From NCBI GenBank assembly GCA_020048405.1, contig JAIFMP010000089.1, forward strand, positions 1 through 60,253: 60,253 nucleotides of DNA, given 5' to 3'. This document shows, one piece after another, positions 41,777 to 51,416 of this stretch. How positions within the stretch are numbered: the first letter of the stretch is position 1; each line of letters starts with the position of its first letter. A program made the position numbers and the translations under genes. The stretch is from Hydrogenophaga sp. (GTDB lineage: Bacteria; Pseudomonadota; Gammaproteobacteria; Burkholderiales; Burkholderiaceae_C). The notes beneath the pieces are model-generated. The model had not been told where the DNA came from. It saw nothing but the letters and a program-made list of their open reading frames with translations, and did not search any database.

Positions 41777-43732
41777 ACGTCCACCTCGACCGAATCTCCA
41801 CGCAACTCCATCAGCTCGCGTCGGGCGGCGGCTTCGCCTTTGCCCATGAGTTTGGTGATGTGGCCTTCGGTGGCCGCAAAGTCAAAGGCACCCAGTTGCA
41901 CGGGCAACAGACGGCGGGTGTCGGGGTTGAGCGTGGTGTCCCACAGCTGTTCGGCGTTCATCTCGCCCAGGCCTTTGAAGCGGCTGATGGTCCAGCCGCC
42001 TTCTTTCACGCCCTCTTTGCGCAGCTTGTCGAGGGTGGCGTTCAGCTCACCTTCGTCCAGAGCATAGGCCTTGGTGGCGGGCTTTTTGCCCCGCGCAGGC
42101 GCGTCGATGCGGTAGAGCGGCGGGCGCGCCACAAACACGTGCCCTGTTTCGATCAACTTGGGGAAGTGGCGGAAAAACAGCGTCAGCAGCAGCACCTGGA
42201 TGTGCGAGCCGTCCACATCGGCATCGCTCAAGATGCAGACCTTGCCGTAGCGCAGGCCGCTCAGGTCGGGCTGGTCGTTCGGGCCGTGGGGGTCCACACC
42301 GATGGCCACCGAAATGTCGTGGATTTCGGTGTTGGCAAACAGGCGGTCACGTGTTCAGCACCTTGCCGCGCAGGGGCAACACGGCCTGGTTTTCTTTGTC
42401 GCGGCCCATTTTGGCGCTGCCCCCGGCAGAGTCGCCCTCCACCAGAAACACCTCGTTGTGCGCAATGTCGCGGCTTTCACAGTCGGTGAGTTTGCCGGGC
42501 AACACGGCCACGCCCGAGCCCTTGCGCTTTTCCACCTTCTGGCCGGCCTTCTGGCGGGTTTGGGCGGCCTTGATGGCCAGCTCGGCCAGCTTTTTGCCGT
42601 ATTCCACGTGTTGGTTGAGCCACAACTCCAGCGTGGGTTTGACGAAGCTGGACACCAGGCGCACGGCATCGCGAGAGTTGAGCCGCTCTTTGATCTGGCC
42701 TTGGAACTGCGGGTCCAGCACCTTGGCGCTCAGAACGTAGCTGGCGCGGGCAAACACGTCTTCAGGCAACAGCTTCACGCCCTTGGGGGCGAGTGCGTGC
42801 AGCTCGATGAAGCCTTTGACCGCCTGGAACAGCCCGTCGCGCAAACCACTTTCGTGAGTGCCACCGGCAGGGGTTGGAATGAGGTTGACGTAGCTCTCGC
42901 GCACGGGCGAGCCGTCTTCGGTGAACGCCACGCACCAGCCTGCGCCCTCGCCCTCGGCAAAACTGTCGTGCCCACTGTCGGCGGTGCCCTCACCTTCAAA
43001 CAGCGGAATGACAGGCTCGCCATGCAGGGTTTGCTGCAGGTAGTCGCGCAGACCGCCTTTGTATTGCCAGGTCTGCGTCTCTCGGGTTTTGTCGTTCACC
43101 AGTGTCACGCTCACACCGGGCATCAGCACAGCCTTGCTGCGCAGCAGGTGGGTGAGTTCACTGAGCGGCAACTGGGCCGATTCAAAGTACTTCGCATCCG
43201 GCCACACGCGCACGGTCGTGCCCTGCTTGCGGTCACCTTCACCCTTTGGGGCAACGGTCAGGGGCTCCACCACGTCACCACCGGCAAACACCAGGCGGGC
43301 CACCTGGCCTTCGCGGTAACTGGTGACTTCCATGCGGGTGGCCAGCGCGTTGGTCACGCTCACCCCCACGCCGTGCAAACCGCCCGAAAAGCTGTAAGCC
43401 CCGCCCTTGCCTTTATCGAACTTTCCACCCGCATGCAGGCGGGTGAACACCAGTTCGATGACCGGTGCTTTTTCTTCAGGGTGAAGCCCGAACGGAATGC
43501 CTCGGCCGTCGTCGTCCACACCCACCGAACCGTCGTCATGCAGGGTGACTTTGATCTTTTTGCCAAACCCGGCCAACGCCTCGTCGGCAGCGTTGTCCAG
43601 CACCTCCTGGATGACGTGCAGGGGGTTGTCGGTACGGGTATACATGCCCGGGCGTTGCTTGACGGGCTCCAGGCCCTTCAACACACGGATGGACTGTTCG
43701 GAATACTCAGATGCGTTTGCTTGCGTTGCCAT
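41773..43732 (-). pseudogene. parE: DNA topoisomerase IV subunit B; reading frame broken near 42347-42356 (possible assembly artefact)
   Basis: MATQANASEYSEQSIRVLKGLEPVKQRPGMYTRTDNPLHVIQEVLDNAADEAL...EGDSAGGSAKMGRDKENQAVLPLRGKVLNT* then out of frame RDRLFANTEIHDISVAIGVDPHGPNDQPDLSGLRYGKVCILSDADVDGSHIQVLLLTLFFRHFP. Confidence 0.94.
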
Positions 43733-43834
43733 GCGCCGGATTGTATGCGGCGGCCAATAAAAAGCTGTATGAAACAACAGACACCCAAACACAGGCGACG
43801 CAGTGCCATGGCCCTTTTCGTTACATTCACGCAC

Positions 43835-45061
43835 ATGAACACCGCACCCGCCCGCCAAACCCTGCCCATGTGGCAATTGCTGCTGTGTGGCGCAGCCATC
43901 GTCACACTGTCGATGGGTGTGCGCCACGGGTTTGGCCTGTGGCTGCAACCGATCACACACGCCCAGGGCTGGAGCCGAGAATCGTTTTCGCTGGCGCTGG
44001 CGGTGCAAAACCTGTCGTGGGGGGTGTTTGGCATTTTTGCGGGCATGGTGGCCGACCGCTTTGGCGCGTTTCGGGTGCTGGTGCTGGGTGCCGTGCTGTA
44101 TGCCTTGGGCCTGGCAGGCATGGCGTTGTCGCCCACGCCTTTCACATTTCTGATGACCACCGGTGTGTTGATCGGGGCGGCACAGGCGGGCACCACCTAC
44201 GCCGTCATTTACGGCGTGATTGGCCGCAACATCCCAGCCGAGCGTCGATCGTGGGCCATGGGCGTGGCAGCGGCCGCAGGCTCGTTCGGCCAGTTCCTCA
44301 TGGTGCCGGTGGAGGGCTGGCTGATTGCCAGCCTGGGCTGGCAAACCGCCCTGCTGGCGCTCGCAGCCGCCGTGCTTCTGGTGGCCCCGCTGGCTTGGGG
44401 CCTGCGCGAGCCCGCAGCGCTGACACCCGGCGGCGTGAAGCGCGAACAAACCATCTCGCAGGCACTGCGCGAGGCATTTAAATACCCCAGTTTTCAGTTG
44501 CTGATGGCGGGCTACTTTGTGTGTGGCTTCCAGGTGGTGTTCATTGGGGTGCACATGCCCAGCTACCTGAAGGACAACGGCCTGTCGCCCCAGGTGGCCA
44601 GCTACGCGCTGGCATTGATTGGCTTGTTCAACGTATTCGGTACCTATGCAGCGGGTGCGCTGGGGCAAAAGCTCGCCAAGAAAAAGATTCTGGCGGGCAT
44701 TTACCTGCTGCGCTCGGTGGCCATAAGCGTGTTTCTGCTGGCCCCGCTGACACCAGCCAGCGTGTACGTGTTTGCCAGCGTGATGGGGGTGCTGTGGCTG
44801 TCCACCGTGCCGCCCACCAATGCGGTGGTGGCTCAGATTTTTGGCGTGCAGCACTTTTCCATGCTGGGCGGTTTTGTGTTTTTCAGCCACCAGATCGGCA
44901 GCTTTATGGGCGTGTGGCTGGGTGGTGTGTTGTATGACCGCACTGGCAGCTATGACGTCGTGTGGCAGATTTCCATTGCGCTGGGGGTGTTTGCCGCGCT
45001 CATCAACCTGCCGGTGAAAGAAACGGCCATTGATCGGCGCCCTACCACCGCGACAGCCTGA
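43835..45061 (+). CDS. MFS transporter
   Basis: MNTAPARQTLPMWQLLLCGAAIVTLSMGVRHGFGLWLQPITHAQGWSRESFSLALAVQNLSWGVFGIFAGMVADRFG... Confidence 0.9.
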   Translation: MNTAPARQTLPMWQLLLCGAAIVTLSMGVRHGFGLWLQPITHAQGWSRESFSLALAVQNLSWGVFGIFAGMVADRFGAFRVLVLGAVLYALGLAGMALSPTPFTFLMTTGVLIGAAQAGTTYAVIYGVIGRNIPAERRSWAMGVAAAAGSFGQFLMVPVEGWLIASLGWQTALLALAAAVLLVAPLAWGLREPAALTPGGVKREQTISQALREAFKYPSFQLLMAGYFVCGFQVVFIGVHMPSYLKDNGLSPQVASYALALIGLFNVFGTYAAGALGQKLAKKKILAGIYLLRSVAISVFLLAPLTPASVYVFASVMGVLWLSTVPPTNAVVAQIFGVQHFSMLGGFVFFSHQIGSFMGVWLGGVLYDRTGSYDVVWQISIALGVFAALINLPVKETAIDRRPTTATA

Positions 45062-45066
45062 CCCCT

Positions 45067-45231
45067 ATGCCCCACCCGCTCACAAATCAACCACCCGATG
45101 CCCCCCTGCCCCGTTGGGTGAGATGGGGTTTGGGCGTGGCGGCGGTCACAGCCACGCTGGGCGTTTTTGCGCTGTACCAACGGCCAGACTTTCTCCTGAC
45201 CCTGGCCGACCAGCTGTGGGCCTGTTTTTAA
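45067..45231 (+). CDS. 54-aa single-TM protein following the MFS gene
   Basis: MPHPLTNQPPDAPLPRWVRWGLGVAAVTATLGVFALYQRPDFLLTLADQLWACF*, 5 nt after the MFS stop. Confidence 0.5.
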   Translation: MPHPLTNQPPDAPLPRWVRWGLGVAAVTATLGVFALYQRPDFLLTLADQLWACF

Positions 45232-45234
45232 CAT

Positions 45235-45290
45235 TTAATGCTTTTTATGCCTATAAGGCTTATCAGAATTGATTAGACAGCTATATATTT
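45235..45290 (-). repeat. Dispersed short repeat, copy 5 (degenerate)
   Basis: Reverse strand TATATAGCTGTCTAATCAATTCTGATAAGCCTTATAGGCATAAAAAGC. Confidence 0.45.
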
Positions 45291-45884
45291 ATGCATACAT
45301 CGACGCCACCTTCCGACTGGGTGCAACGCTGGGTTCATCTGCTGCGGCCCAAGGGCACTGTATTGGACGTAGCCTGCGGCGGTGGTCGCCATGCCCATTG
45401 GTTGGCGGGACAGGGCTTTCAGGTCAGCGGGGTTGACCGCGACCCACTGGCACTCGCTACGGCCCAAGCCTGTTGGCCCGAGCATGCAGAACCCGCCACG
45501 CAACTGCTGGTGGCAGACCTTGAAAACCTGCCGTGGCCACTACCTGGCCTGACCTTCGATGCCCTGGTGGTGACCAACTACCTTTGGCGACCACTGTGGC
45601 CCACGCTTCTGGCCGCCCTTGCACCAGGCGGTGTCTACATTCATGAAACGTTTGCGCAGGGCAATGAAACCGTGGGCAGACCCAGCCGCCCCGACTTCCT
45701 GCTGCAACCCGGCGAGCTGCTGACAGCATGCGCAGGCTTGCGTGTGGTGGCATTCGAGGATGGGTTTTGCACCGCCCCTGACCGGTTTATACAGCGCATC
45801 GTGGCCGTGCGTGATGCAACGCCCGTTGGTGCCTCGCCCGTCCGATACCCATTGATACCCCCGGTGCCCCATGGCGCTGGCTAG
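45291..45884 (+). CDS. Class I SAM-dependent methyltransferase
   Basis: [36 protein letters not shown]. Confidence 0.85.
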   Translation: MHTSTPPSDWVQRWVHLLRPKGTVLDVACGGGRHAHWLAGQGFQVSGVDRDPLALATAQACWPEHAEPATQLLVADLENLPWPLPGLTFDALVVTNYLWRPLWPTLLAALAPGGVYIHETFAQGNETVGRPSRPDFLLQPGELLTACAGLRVVAFEDGFCTAPDRFIQRIVAVRDATPVGASPVRYPLIPPVPHGAG

Positions 45885-45915
45885 AATGACCCGATTTGCG
45901 TTGGCACACACCCCT

Positions 45916-46799
45916 ATGAACCCCATCACCGGCAGCATCGTGGCATTGGTCACGCCCATGCACGAAGACGGCAGCGTGGACTACCCCACCCTGCGCAAGC
46001 TCATCGACTGGCACATCACCGAAGGCACCGACTGCATCGGTGTGGTGGGCACCACCGGTGAATCACCCACGGTCAACGTGGAAGAGCATTGCGAAATCAT
46101 CCGCGTGTCGGTAGAGCAGGCCAAAACCCATGGCGACAAGCGCGTACCCATCATGGCCGGGTGCGGGGCCAATTCCACCGCTGAAGCCATCGAACTCGCC
46201 AAGTTCGCCCGCAGCGTGGGCGCAGACTGCCAGCTGCAGGTGGTGCCCTACTACAACAAACCCACGCAAGAAGGCCAGTACCAGCATTTCAAGGCCATTG
46301 CAGAAGCCACCGGCGACCTGCCTGTGGTGCTGTACAACGTGCCCGGCCGCAGCGTGGCCGACATGGCGCACGCCACCGTGCTGCGCCTGGCCCAGGTGCC
46401 CGGCATCGTCGGCATCAAGGAAGCCACCGGCAACATCGAGCGCGCCCAGTGGCTCATCAAAGAAGCCCCCGAGGGCTTTGCGATTTACTCTGGCGACGAC
46501 GCCACCTCGGTGGCTTTGATGCTGTGTGGTGGCCAGGGCAACATCAGCGTTTCAGCCAACATCGCGCCTCACCTGATGCACGAGATGTGCATGGCAGCGG
46601 TGGCAGGCGACGCAGCCAAAGCCATGGCCATCCAGCTCCAACTGCTGCCCATCCACAAGCACCTGTTCGTCGAGGCCAACCCCATCCCCGTGAAGTGGGC
46701 CATGGCACGCATGGGCCTGTGCGGCCCCACACTGCGCCTCCCCATGACACCGCACCCATCGTCGAAGCAGCCCTGAAAACCGTCGGCCTGCTGGGCTGA
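45916..46799 (+). CDS. dapA: 4-hydroxy-tetrahydrodipicolinate synthase; C-terminal frame break near 46745-46753
   Basis: [53 protein letters not shown]...[21 protein letters not shown]; tail [16 protein letters not shown] lies in another frame. Confidence 0.94.
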
Positions 46800-46831
46800 A
46801 CGCGAAACGCACCTGCCACCCACGTCAACAC

Positions 46832-47950
46832 ATGAACAACATTCACGCACCCGCATCGAGCCCCACTTCACGCGGCATGGCACTTCCCGCTCTGCTGGCC
46901 TGCGCCGTAGGGCTTGCAGGCTGCTCTGTGCTGCAAGAAGACAAGGTGGACTACAAAAGCGCAAAACGCGTCAGCACTCTTGAAGTCCCTCCTGACCTGA
47001 CGCAACTGAGCGCAGAAAACCGTTACGCCAGCCCCAACTCGGTGGTCACTGCCAGCGGCTACCAGGCTGCCGCCCCCACCAGCGCCAGCAAAGTCACGGC
47101 CACGAATGAAGTTGGCGACGTGCGCATAGAGCGCGCAGGCAGCCAGCGCTGGCTGGTCATCAAACGCCCCGCCGACAAACTGTGGGAGCCGCTGCGCGGC
47201 TTCTGGCAGGAAAGCGGTTTTGTTCTGACGCTCGACCAGGAGAATCTGGGTCTGATGGAAACCGATTGGGCTGAAAACCGCGCCAAACTTCCGCAAGACT
47301 TCATCCGGAGCACCATTGGCAAGGTGTTTGAAGGGATGTACGACACAGGGGAGCGCGACAAATTCCGAACCCGGGTAGAGCGTGTTGGTGCGAACGAAAC
47401 CGAGGTGTACATCAGCCACCGGGGCATGCAAGAGGTTTACAGCACCAGCTCGAAAGACCAAACCGTGTGGCAGCCACGCGCTGCCGACCCCGAGCTGGAA
47501 GCCGAGTTTTTGCGCCGCATGATGCTCAAGCTCGGCGTGAGCGCCGAGCAAGCGTCAGCGCAATTGGCCGCCAGTGCACCGCCCCCGAAGGCACGTCTGA
47601 TCAGCGCCAATGGCGCAACCGTTGTGGAACTGGATGAAAACTTCGACCGCGCCTGGCGCCGTGTCGGCCTCGCACTCGACCGCACCGGCTTCACGGTAGA
47701 AGACCGTGACCGCGCGCGCGGTTTGTACTTTGTGCGCTACGTGGCCACTGAGACCGAGAACAAAGACACTGGCTTTTTTGCCAACCTGTTCAGGTCCTCG
47801 AAGAAAGATGCTGCGCCTGTCAAGTACCGTGTGCTGCTGCAGTCCACAGCCGCGCTCACCACACTGCAGATGCAAAACAGTGAAGGGCAACCCGACAACT
47901 CGACAGTGGCCCAAAGCGTCCTGAAGATACTGGCCAGCGACCTGCAGTGA
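46832..47950 (+). CDS. bamC: Outer membrane assembly lipoprotein BamC
   Basis: Lipobox LLACAVGLAGC; DYKSAKRVSTLEVPPDLTQLSAENRYA...; duplicated BamC-like domains. Confidence 0.88.
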   Translation: MNNIHAPASSPTSRGMALPALLACAVGLAGCSVLQEDKVDYKSAKRVSTLEVPPDLTQLSAENRYASPNSVVTASGYQAAAPTSASKVTATNEVGDVRIERAGSQRWLVIKRPADKLWEPLRGFWQESGFVLTLDQENLGLMETDWAENRAKLPQDFIRSTIGKVFEGMYDTGERDKFRTRVERVGANETEVYISHRGMQEVYSTSSKDQTVWQPRAADPELEAEFLRRMMLKLGVSAEQASAQLAASAPPPKARLISANGATVVELDENFDRAWRRVGLALDRTGFTVEDRDRARGLYFVRYVATETENKDTGFFANLFRSSKKDAAPVKYRVLLQSTAALTTLQMQNSEGQPDNSTVAQSVLKILASDLQ

Positions 47951-47994
47951 CCCCGCCACCAGCCTTCCGACCGGGGGAAGGCTGTACCGACAAC

Positions 47995-48022
47995 AAAAAA
48001 GCCGCTGTGAAGCGGCTTTTTT
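47995..48022 (+). terminator. Rho-independent terminator after bamC
   Basis: AAAAAAGCCGCTGTGAAGCGGCTTTTTT; a second hairpin AGCCTTCC...GGAAGGCT lies just upstream (47961..47983). Confidence 0.85.
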
Positions 48023-48045
48023 GTGGCTGAAAAGCGCTCAGTGGA

Positions 48046-48297
48046 TCACTGCTTCTTTTCTTCAGGCTTTTGCTCTGCGGCAGGTGCTGCCACAGGAGCG
48101 GCTGCGGCGGGGGTTGCATCGGCAGCGGGAGCTGCAGGAGCCGCGGCTGGAGCTGCAGCAGGTGCTGGCTCTGCTGCGGCAGGTGCAGGAGCAGGAGCGG
48201 CAGCAGGGGCTGGAGCAGGTGCTTCTTCTTTTTTGCCGCAAGCGGTCAGGGCAGCAGCAGCGGCCAACAGGCCGACGATCAACAGATTCTTGTTCAT
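48046..48297 (-). CDS. Ala/Pro-rich low-complexity lipoprotein
   Basis: MNKNLLIVGLLAAAAALTACGKKEEAPAPAPAAAPAPAPAAAEPAPAAAPAAAPAAPAADATPAAAAPVAAPAAEQKPEEKKQ; lipobox LTAC. Confidence 0.65.
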   Translation of the reverse strand: MNKNLLIVGLLAAAAALTACGKKEEAPAPAPAAAPAPAPAAAEPAPAAAPAAAPAAPAADATPAAAAPVAAPAAEQKPEEKKQ

Positions 48298-48491
48298 GGT
48301 GTGTCCAAAAGGTGAGGAGTTTGACAATCGAAGCGACCGAACCAAGCAGGTTGATACGGCGCAGGGATCAGGCGAAGCAGATCGGTGGCTAGTGTATTTC
48401 AAATTTTGTCAAGCGCAGAAACCCTCACCCTGAATACGCCCACATTTGATGCGAAATGTTTCCAAAAAGGTGCGCTCGCTGGACGCATGGC

Positions 48492-49019
48492 TCATAAACC
48501 GAGTGAACTGGCCGGAAATGACGGGGATGCCTTGGCCCACCACTCCTGCAGGTTTTGCTGCATCTGGACACGAGACCGTGGTTCGCTGCTGCACAGCACC
48601 ACACTGCGAACGGTGTCGATCCGGCTCCAGCAGATGTCGGGCATCCACATACCCGACGGAAAATCGTCGGCAGATGCACTCGCGCAGGCTCGGGCTTCTA
48701 TGCAATGGTCCCACCGCACCCGCCACGTCACAAACCGCGCGTGACGTTCCCGCATGCCTTCGTAGTTGCGGGCCAGCAGGCGCAACCGGCGCCCTTGCCC
48801 AGCCCATCGGTCGAGTGCCTCAGCCACCGCACGTTCACCCAAGGGCCAATCGGAAAAATCGTCATCGCACCACCACCATTCGCGCCAGGCCTGCACATCG
48901 GCCACAGCGATGGATTGCCGCACCAGGTTGGCAAAGGCCTCGCGCCCTTCATGGCGACCCAATGTGAGCGCAGGCAGCGCAGGTTCAGACGGAACTGGCT
49001 CAGAGGCGTTGTCTGTCAA
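48492..49019 (-). CDS. Conserved-looking hypothetical protein (TTG start)
   Basis: Reverse strand GAGAGGAGAAGCGAATTG places a strong Shine-Dalgarno before TTG; TDNASEPVPSEPALPALTLGRHEGREAFANLVRQSIAVADVQAWREWWWCDDDFSDWPLGERAVAEALDRW... Confidence 0.6.
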   Translation of the reverse strand: MTDNASEPVPSEPALPALTLGRHEGREAFANLVRQSIAVADVQAWREWWWCDDDFSDWPLGERAVAEALDRWAGQGRRLRLLARNYEGMRERHARFVTWRVRWDHCIEARACASASADDFPSGMWMPDICWSRIDTVRSVVLCSSEPRSRVQMQQNLQEWWAKASPSFPASSLGL

Positions 49020-49038
49020 TTCGCTTCTCCTCTCAGCT

Positions 49039-50250
49039 TCAAGCCGTGGTTTGCGCCACCACCCAGCCTGCGCTGTGCCACTCGGCCAGCAGGTCTCGGG
49101 CATCGGCACTGGCGCGCGCCAGGTCAGCGGCGCTCAACGCCCGCTGATCGGCCAGGCGGCGCATCAGCCGGGCATCTGCCCCGCCGGCACGGAAGCTGTC
49201 ACCGTTGATGAAGATGTGCTGCGTGTCGTACATCATGCGGGTGCGGCGGTCTAGGCGCAGCGGGCCACCGTCCCAGTCATGTACGGGTTCTTCAAACCAG
49301 ACCTTGGGCTTGGGTTCGGTCATCACCTCCCCCAGCGCACAAGCCAGCGAATCGCGGTCAGACAGCAGGCGTTCCAGGGCTTCGCTGGCAAACGCCTGCA
49401 AGGTGTCAGGTATGAGTGCCGGTGTGGCCGTGGCAGGCTGTGCGGCGTCCTTGTACAGCGTGGCGTCTTCAAAGGCATCGGTCATGCGCAGGGCCAGTTC
49501 GCCTGCCAGGCTGGCGCGCTGCGGCACCCTGAAGCCCACCGAGTAGGTCATGCAACCCTCGCCTTCGGCAATGCCGTCGTGCGCCCAACGCGGGGGCAGG
49601 TACAGCATGTCACCGGCTTCGAGCACATGCTCTTCCTCGGGCACAAAGTTGGTCAGGATTTTGAGCGGCACGTCGGCTTGGAGGCTCAGGTCTTTCTGGC
49701 GCCCGATGCGCCAGCGGCGCTTGCCTGCCGCCTGCAGCAGGAACACGTCGTAGCTGTCAAAGTGCGGGCCCACGCCCCCGCCCTCGCTGGCCCATGAAAT
49801 CATCAGGTCATCCAGCCGTGCGTCGGGCACGAAGCGAAAGCGGTTCATCAACTCGTGCAGCGCGTCGTTGTGCAAATCCACCCCCTGCACCAGCAGCGTC
49901 CAGCCCGGCTGGCCCAACGGCGGGAAGCTGGCCTTCTTGAAGGGGCCATGGCCCAGTGTCCAACCAGGACCGGCAGTTTTCTTTTTGCCTTTGACCGCAG
50001 GCTCACGCGTCTGCACGATCAGGCGCGACTCCACGTCTTCGCGCATGGACAACTCGACCAACTCGGGGCGTGTCAGCAAAGGCTTGAAACCGGGTACTGC
50101 CTGACGCACCAGCAAGGGCTTTTTCTGCCAGTGCTTTTTCATGAACTGCTGGGCAGACAGGCCACCCAACAGGGTGAGCGGCGCAGTCACATCGGGGTTG
50201 GCGGCAGAGGCGGCGGGCGGGGTTTGGGGGGCTTGTGTTCGGCGTGTCAT
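49039..50250 (-). CDS. roxA: JmjC/cupin-fold ribosomal oxygenase (RoxA/YcfD-like)
   Basis: LGGLSAQQFMKKHWQKKPLLVRQAVPGF...GVGPHFDSYDVFLLQAAGKRRWRIG...EAGDMLYLPPRWAHDGIAEGEGCMTYSVGFR. Confidence 0.87.
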   Translation of the reverse strand: MTRRTQAPQTPPAASAANPDVTAPLTLLGGLSAQQFMKKHWQKKPLLVRQAVPGFKPLLTRPELVELSMREDVESRLIVQTREPAVKGKKKTAGPGWTLGHGPFKKASFPPLGQPGWTLLVQGVDLHNDALHELMNRFRFVPDARLDDLMISWASEGGGVGPHFDSYDVFLLQAAGKRRWRIGRQKDLSLQADVPLKILTNFVPEEEHVLEAGDMLYLPPRWAHDGIAEGEGCMTYSVGFRVPQRASLAGELALRMTDAFEDATLYKDAAQPATATPALIPDTLQAFASEALERLLSDRDSLACALGEVMTEPKPKVWFEEPVHDWDGGPLRLDRRTRMMYDTQHIFINGDSFRAGGADARLMRRLADQRALSAADLARASADARDLLAEWHSAGWVVAQTTA

Positions 50251-50264
50251 GGGACAATTGTCCG

Positions 50265-50840
50265 ATGAAAATCACCGAGCAATGCGTCGCCGCCCTGACC
50301 TGGACGCTGAAAGACACCCTGGGCGAAACACTGGACCAATTGGACGAACCCGTGGAATTTCTGGTGGGTGGGGACGACCTGCTGGCCAAACTGGAAGAAG
50401 CACTGATGGGCAAAGCCGCTGGCGACCGCGTGCTGTTGCAACTGGAGCCCGAAGACGCGTTTGGCGACTTCAATGACCAGTTGATGTTTCTGGAGCCGCG
50501 CAACCTGTTCCCGGCCGAACTGGAAGAAGGCATGGCCTTTGAGGGCCTGCCACCCGGCGGCAACCCCGATGCGCCCACCGACCTGCTGTACTTTGTCAGC
50601 GAGATTTACCCCGAACACGTGGTGATGGACGCCAACCACCCACTGGCCGGCATTGCCCTGCGCCTGGACCTCAAGGTGCACGCCGTGCGCGAGGCCACGC
50701 TGGACGAAATCGGCAAAGGCACGATGGGCACCGGCTTTTTCAAGCTGCACCTGCCCACCGACACGCCCGCTTCAGGCCACGATCACGACCACAGCCATGA
50801 CCATGGTCACGATCACGGCCCAAGGCAGTTATTGCATTGA
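50265..50840 (+). CDS. slyD: FKBP-type peptidyl-prolyl isomerase, SlyD-like with His-rich tail
   Basis: MKITEQCVAALTWTLKDTLGETLDQLDEPVEFLVGGDDLLAKLEEALMGKAAGDRVLLQLEPEDAFG...GHDHDHSHDHGHDHGPRQLLH. Confidence 0.88.
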   Translation: MKITEQCVAALTWTLKDTLGETLDQLDEPVEFLVGGDDLLAKLEEALMGKAAGDRVLLQLEPEDAFGDFNDQLMFLEPRNLFPAELEEGMAFEGLPPGGNPDAPTDLLYFVSEIYPEHVVMDANHPLAGIALRLDLKVHAVREATLDEIGKGTMGTGFFKLHLPTDTPASGHDHDHSHDHGHDHGPRQLLH

Positions 50841-50891
50841 ATAAGGCCCTACCGCTTGATGGTATTGAACAGTTCACTACACTTTCAATCA
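50838..50891 (-). repeat. Dispersed short repeat, copy 6, starting at the dut stop codon and ending at the slyD stop codon
   Basis: Reverse strand TGATTGAAAGTGTAGTGAACTGTTCAATACCATCAAGCGGTAGGGCCTTATTCA. Confidence 0.65.
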
Positions 50892-51335
50892 CGCTACGCC
50901 GGTTGAACCGTAACCGCCAGCACCACGCTGCGTGGGCGCAAAGTCATCCACCAGGGTGAAGCTGGCCTGCACCACCGGCACGATCACCAGTTGGGCCAGA
51001 CGCTCCATGGGTTGCAGTGTGTACGGCACCTCGCTGCGGTTCCAGGCGCTGACCATCAACTGCCCCTGGTAGTCGCTGTCAATCAGCCCCACCAAGTTCC
51101 CCAGCACGATGCCGTGTTTGTGGCCCAGCCCGGAGCGCGGCAGGATCATGGCCGCGTAGCCAGGGTCTTTCAGGTACATGGCCATGCCGGTGGGCACCAG
51201 TTGCCACGCATTGGGCGCCAGCGTCAGCGGCTCGGCCAAGCAGGCCCGCAGGTCCAGTCCGGCGCTGCCGGGGGTGGCGTAGGCAGGCATCGCGTCGCGA
51301 ATGCGGCCGTCCAGGATTTTGAGTTCGATGTTCAT
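50889..51335 (-). CDS. dut: Deoxyuridine 5'-triphosphate nucleotidohydrolase
   Basis: [33 protein letters not shown]...[28 protein letters not shown]...[11 protein letters not shown]. Confidence 0.96.
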   Translation of the reverse strand: MNIELKILDGRIRDAMPAYATPGSAGLDLRACLAEPLTLAPNAWQLVPTGMAMYLKDPGYAAMILPRSGLGHKHGIVLGNLVGLIDSDYQGQLMVSAWNRSEVPYTLQPMERLAQLVIVPVVQASFTLVDDFAPTQRGAGGYGSTGVA

Positions 51336-51353
51336 GGCGGCGAATTGTGCCCA

Positions 51354-51388
51354 TAAAAAAAGCCCCCGGGCCTTCGGCGCAGGGGCTC
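51354..51388 (-). terminator. Rho-independent terminator after dctM
   Basis: Reverse strand AGCCCCTGCGCCGAAGGCCCGGGGGCTTTTTTT. Confidence 0.7.
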
Positions 51389-51416
51389 TCTGAGGTGCGG
51401 CGCACAGGCGCGCCGA

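Noticed and set aside
42302-45061. 919-aa plus-strand ORF
   Set aside because: The first ~510 codons are antisense to parE; only the last part (from 43835) is the MFS transporter. The fusion is a GC-rich antisense open-frame effect.
48070-48240. Tandem GCAG/GCTGC-like DNA repeat that could look like a satellite or CRISPR-like array
   Set aside because: It is explained by Ala/Pro codons of the low-complexity lipoprotein; no regular unit-spacer structure.
48388-48420. TTTTGTCAAGCGCAGAAACC as another repeat copy
   Set aside because: Only a short AAGCGC core matches; not enough to separate from chance.
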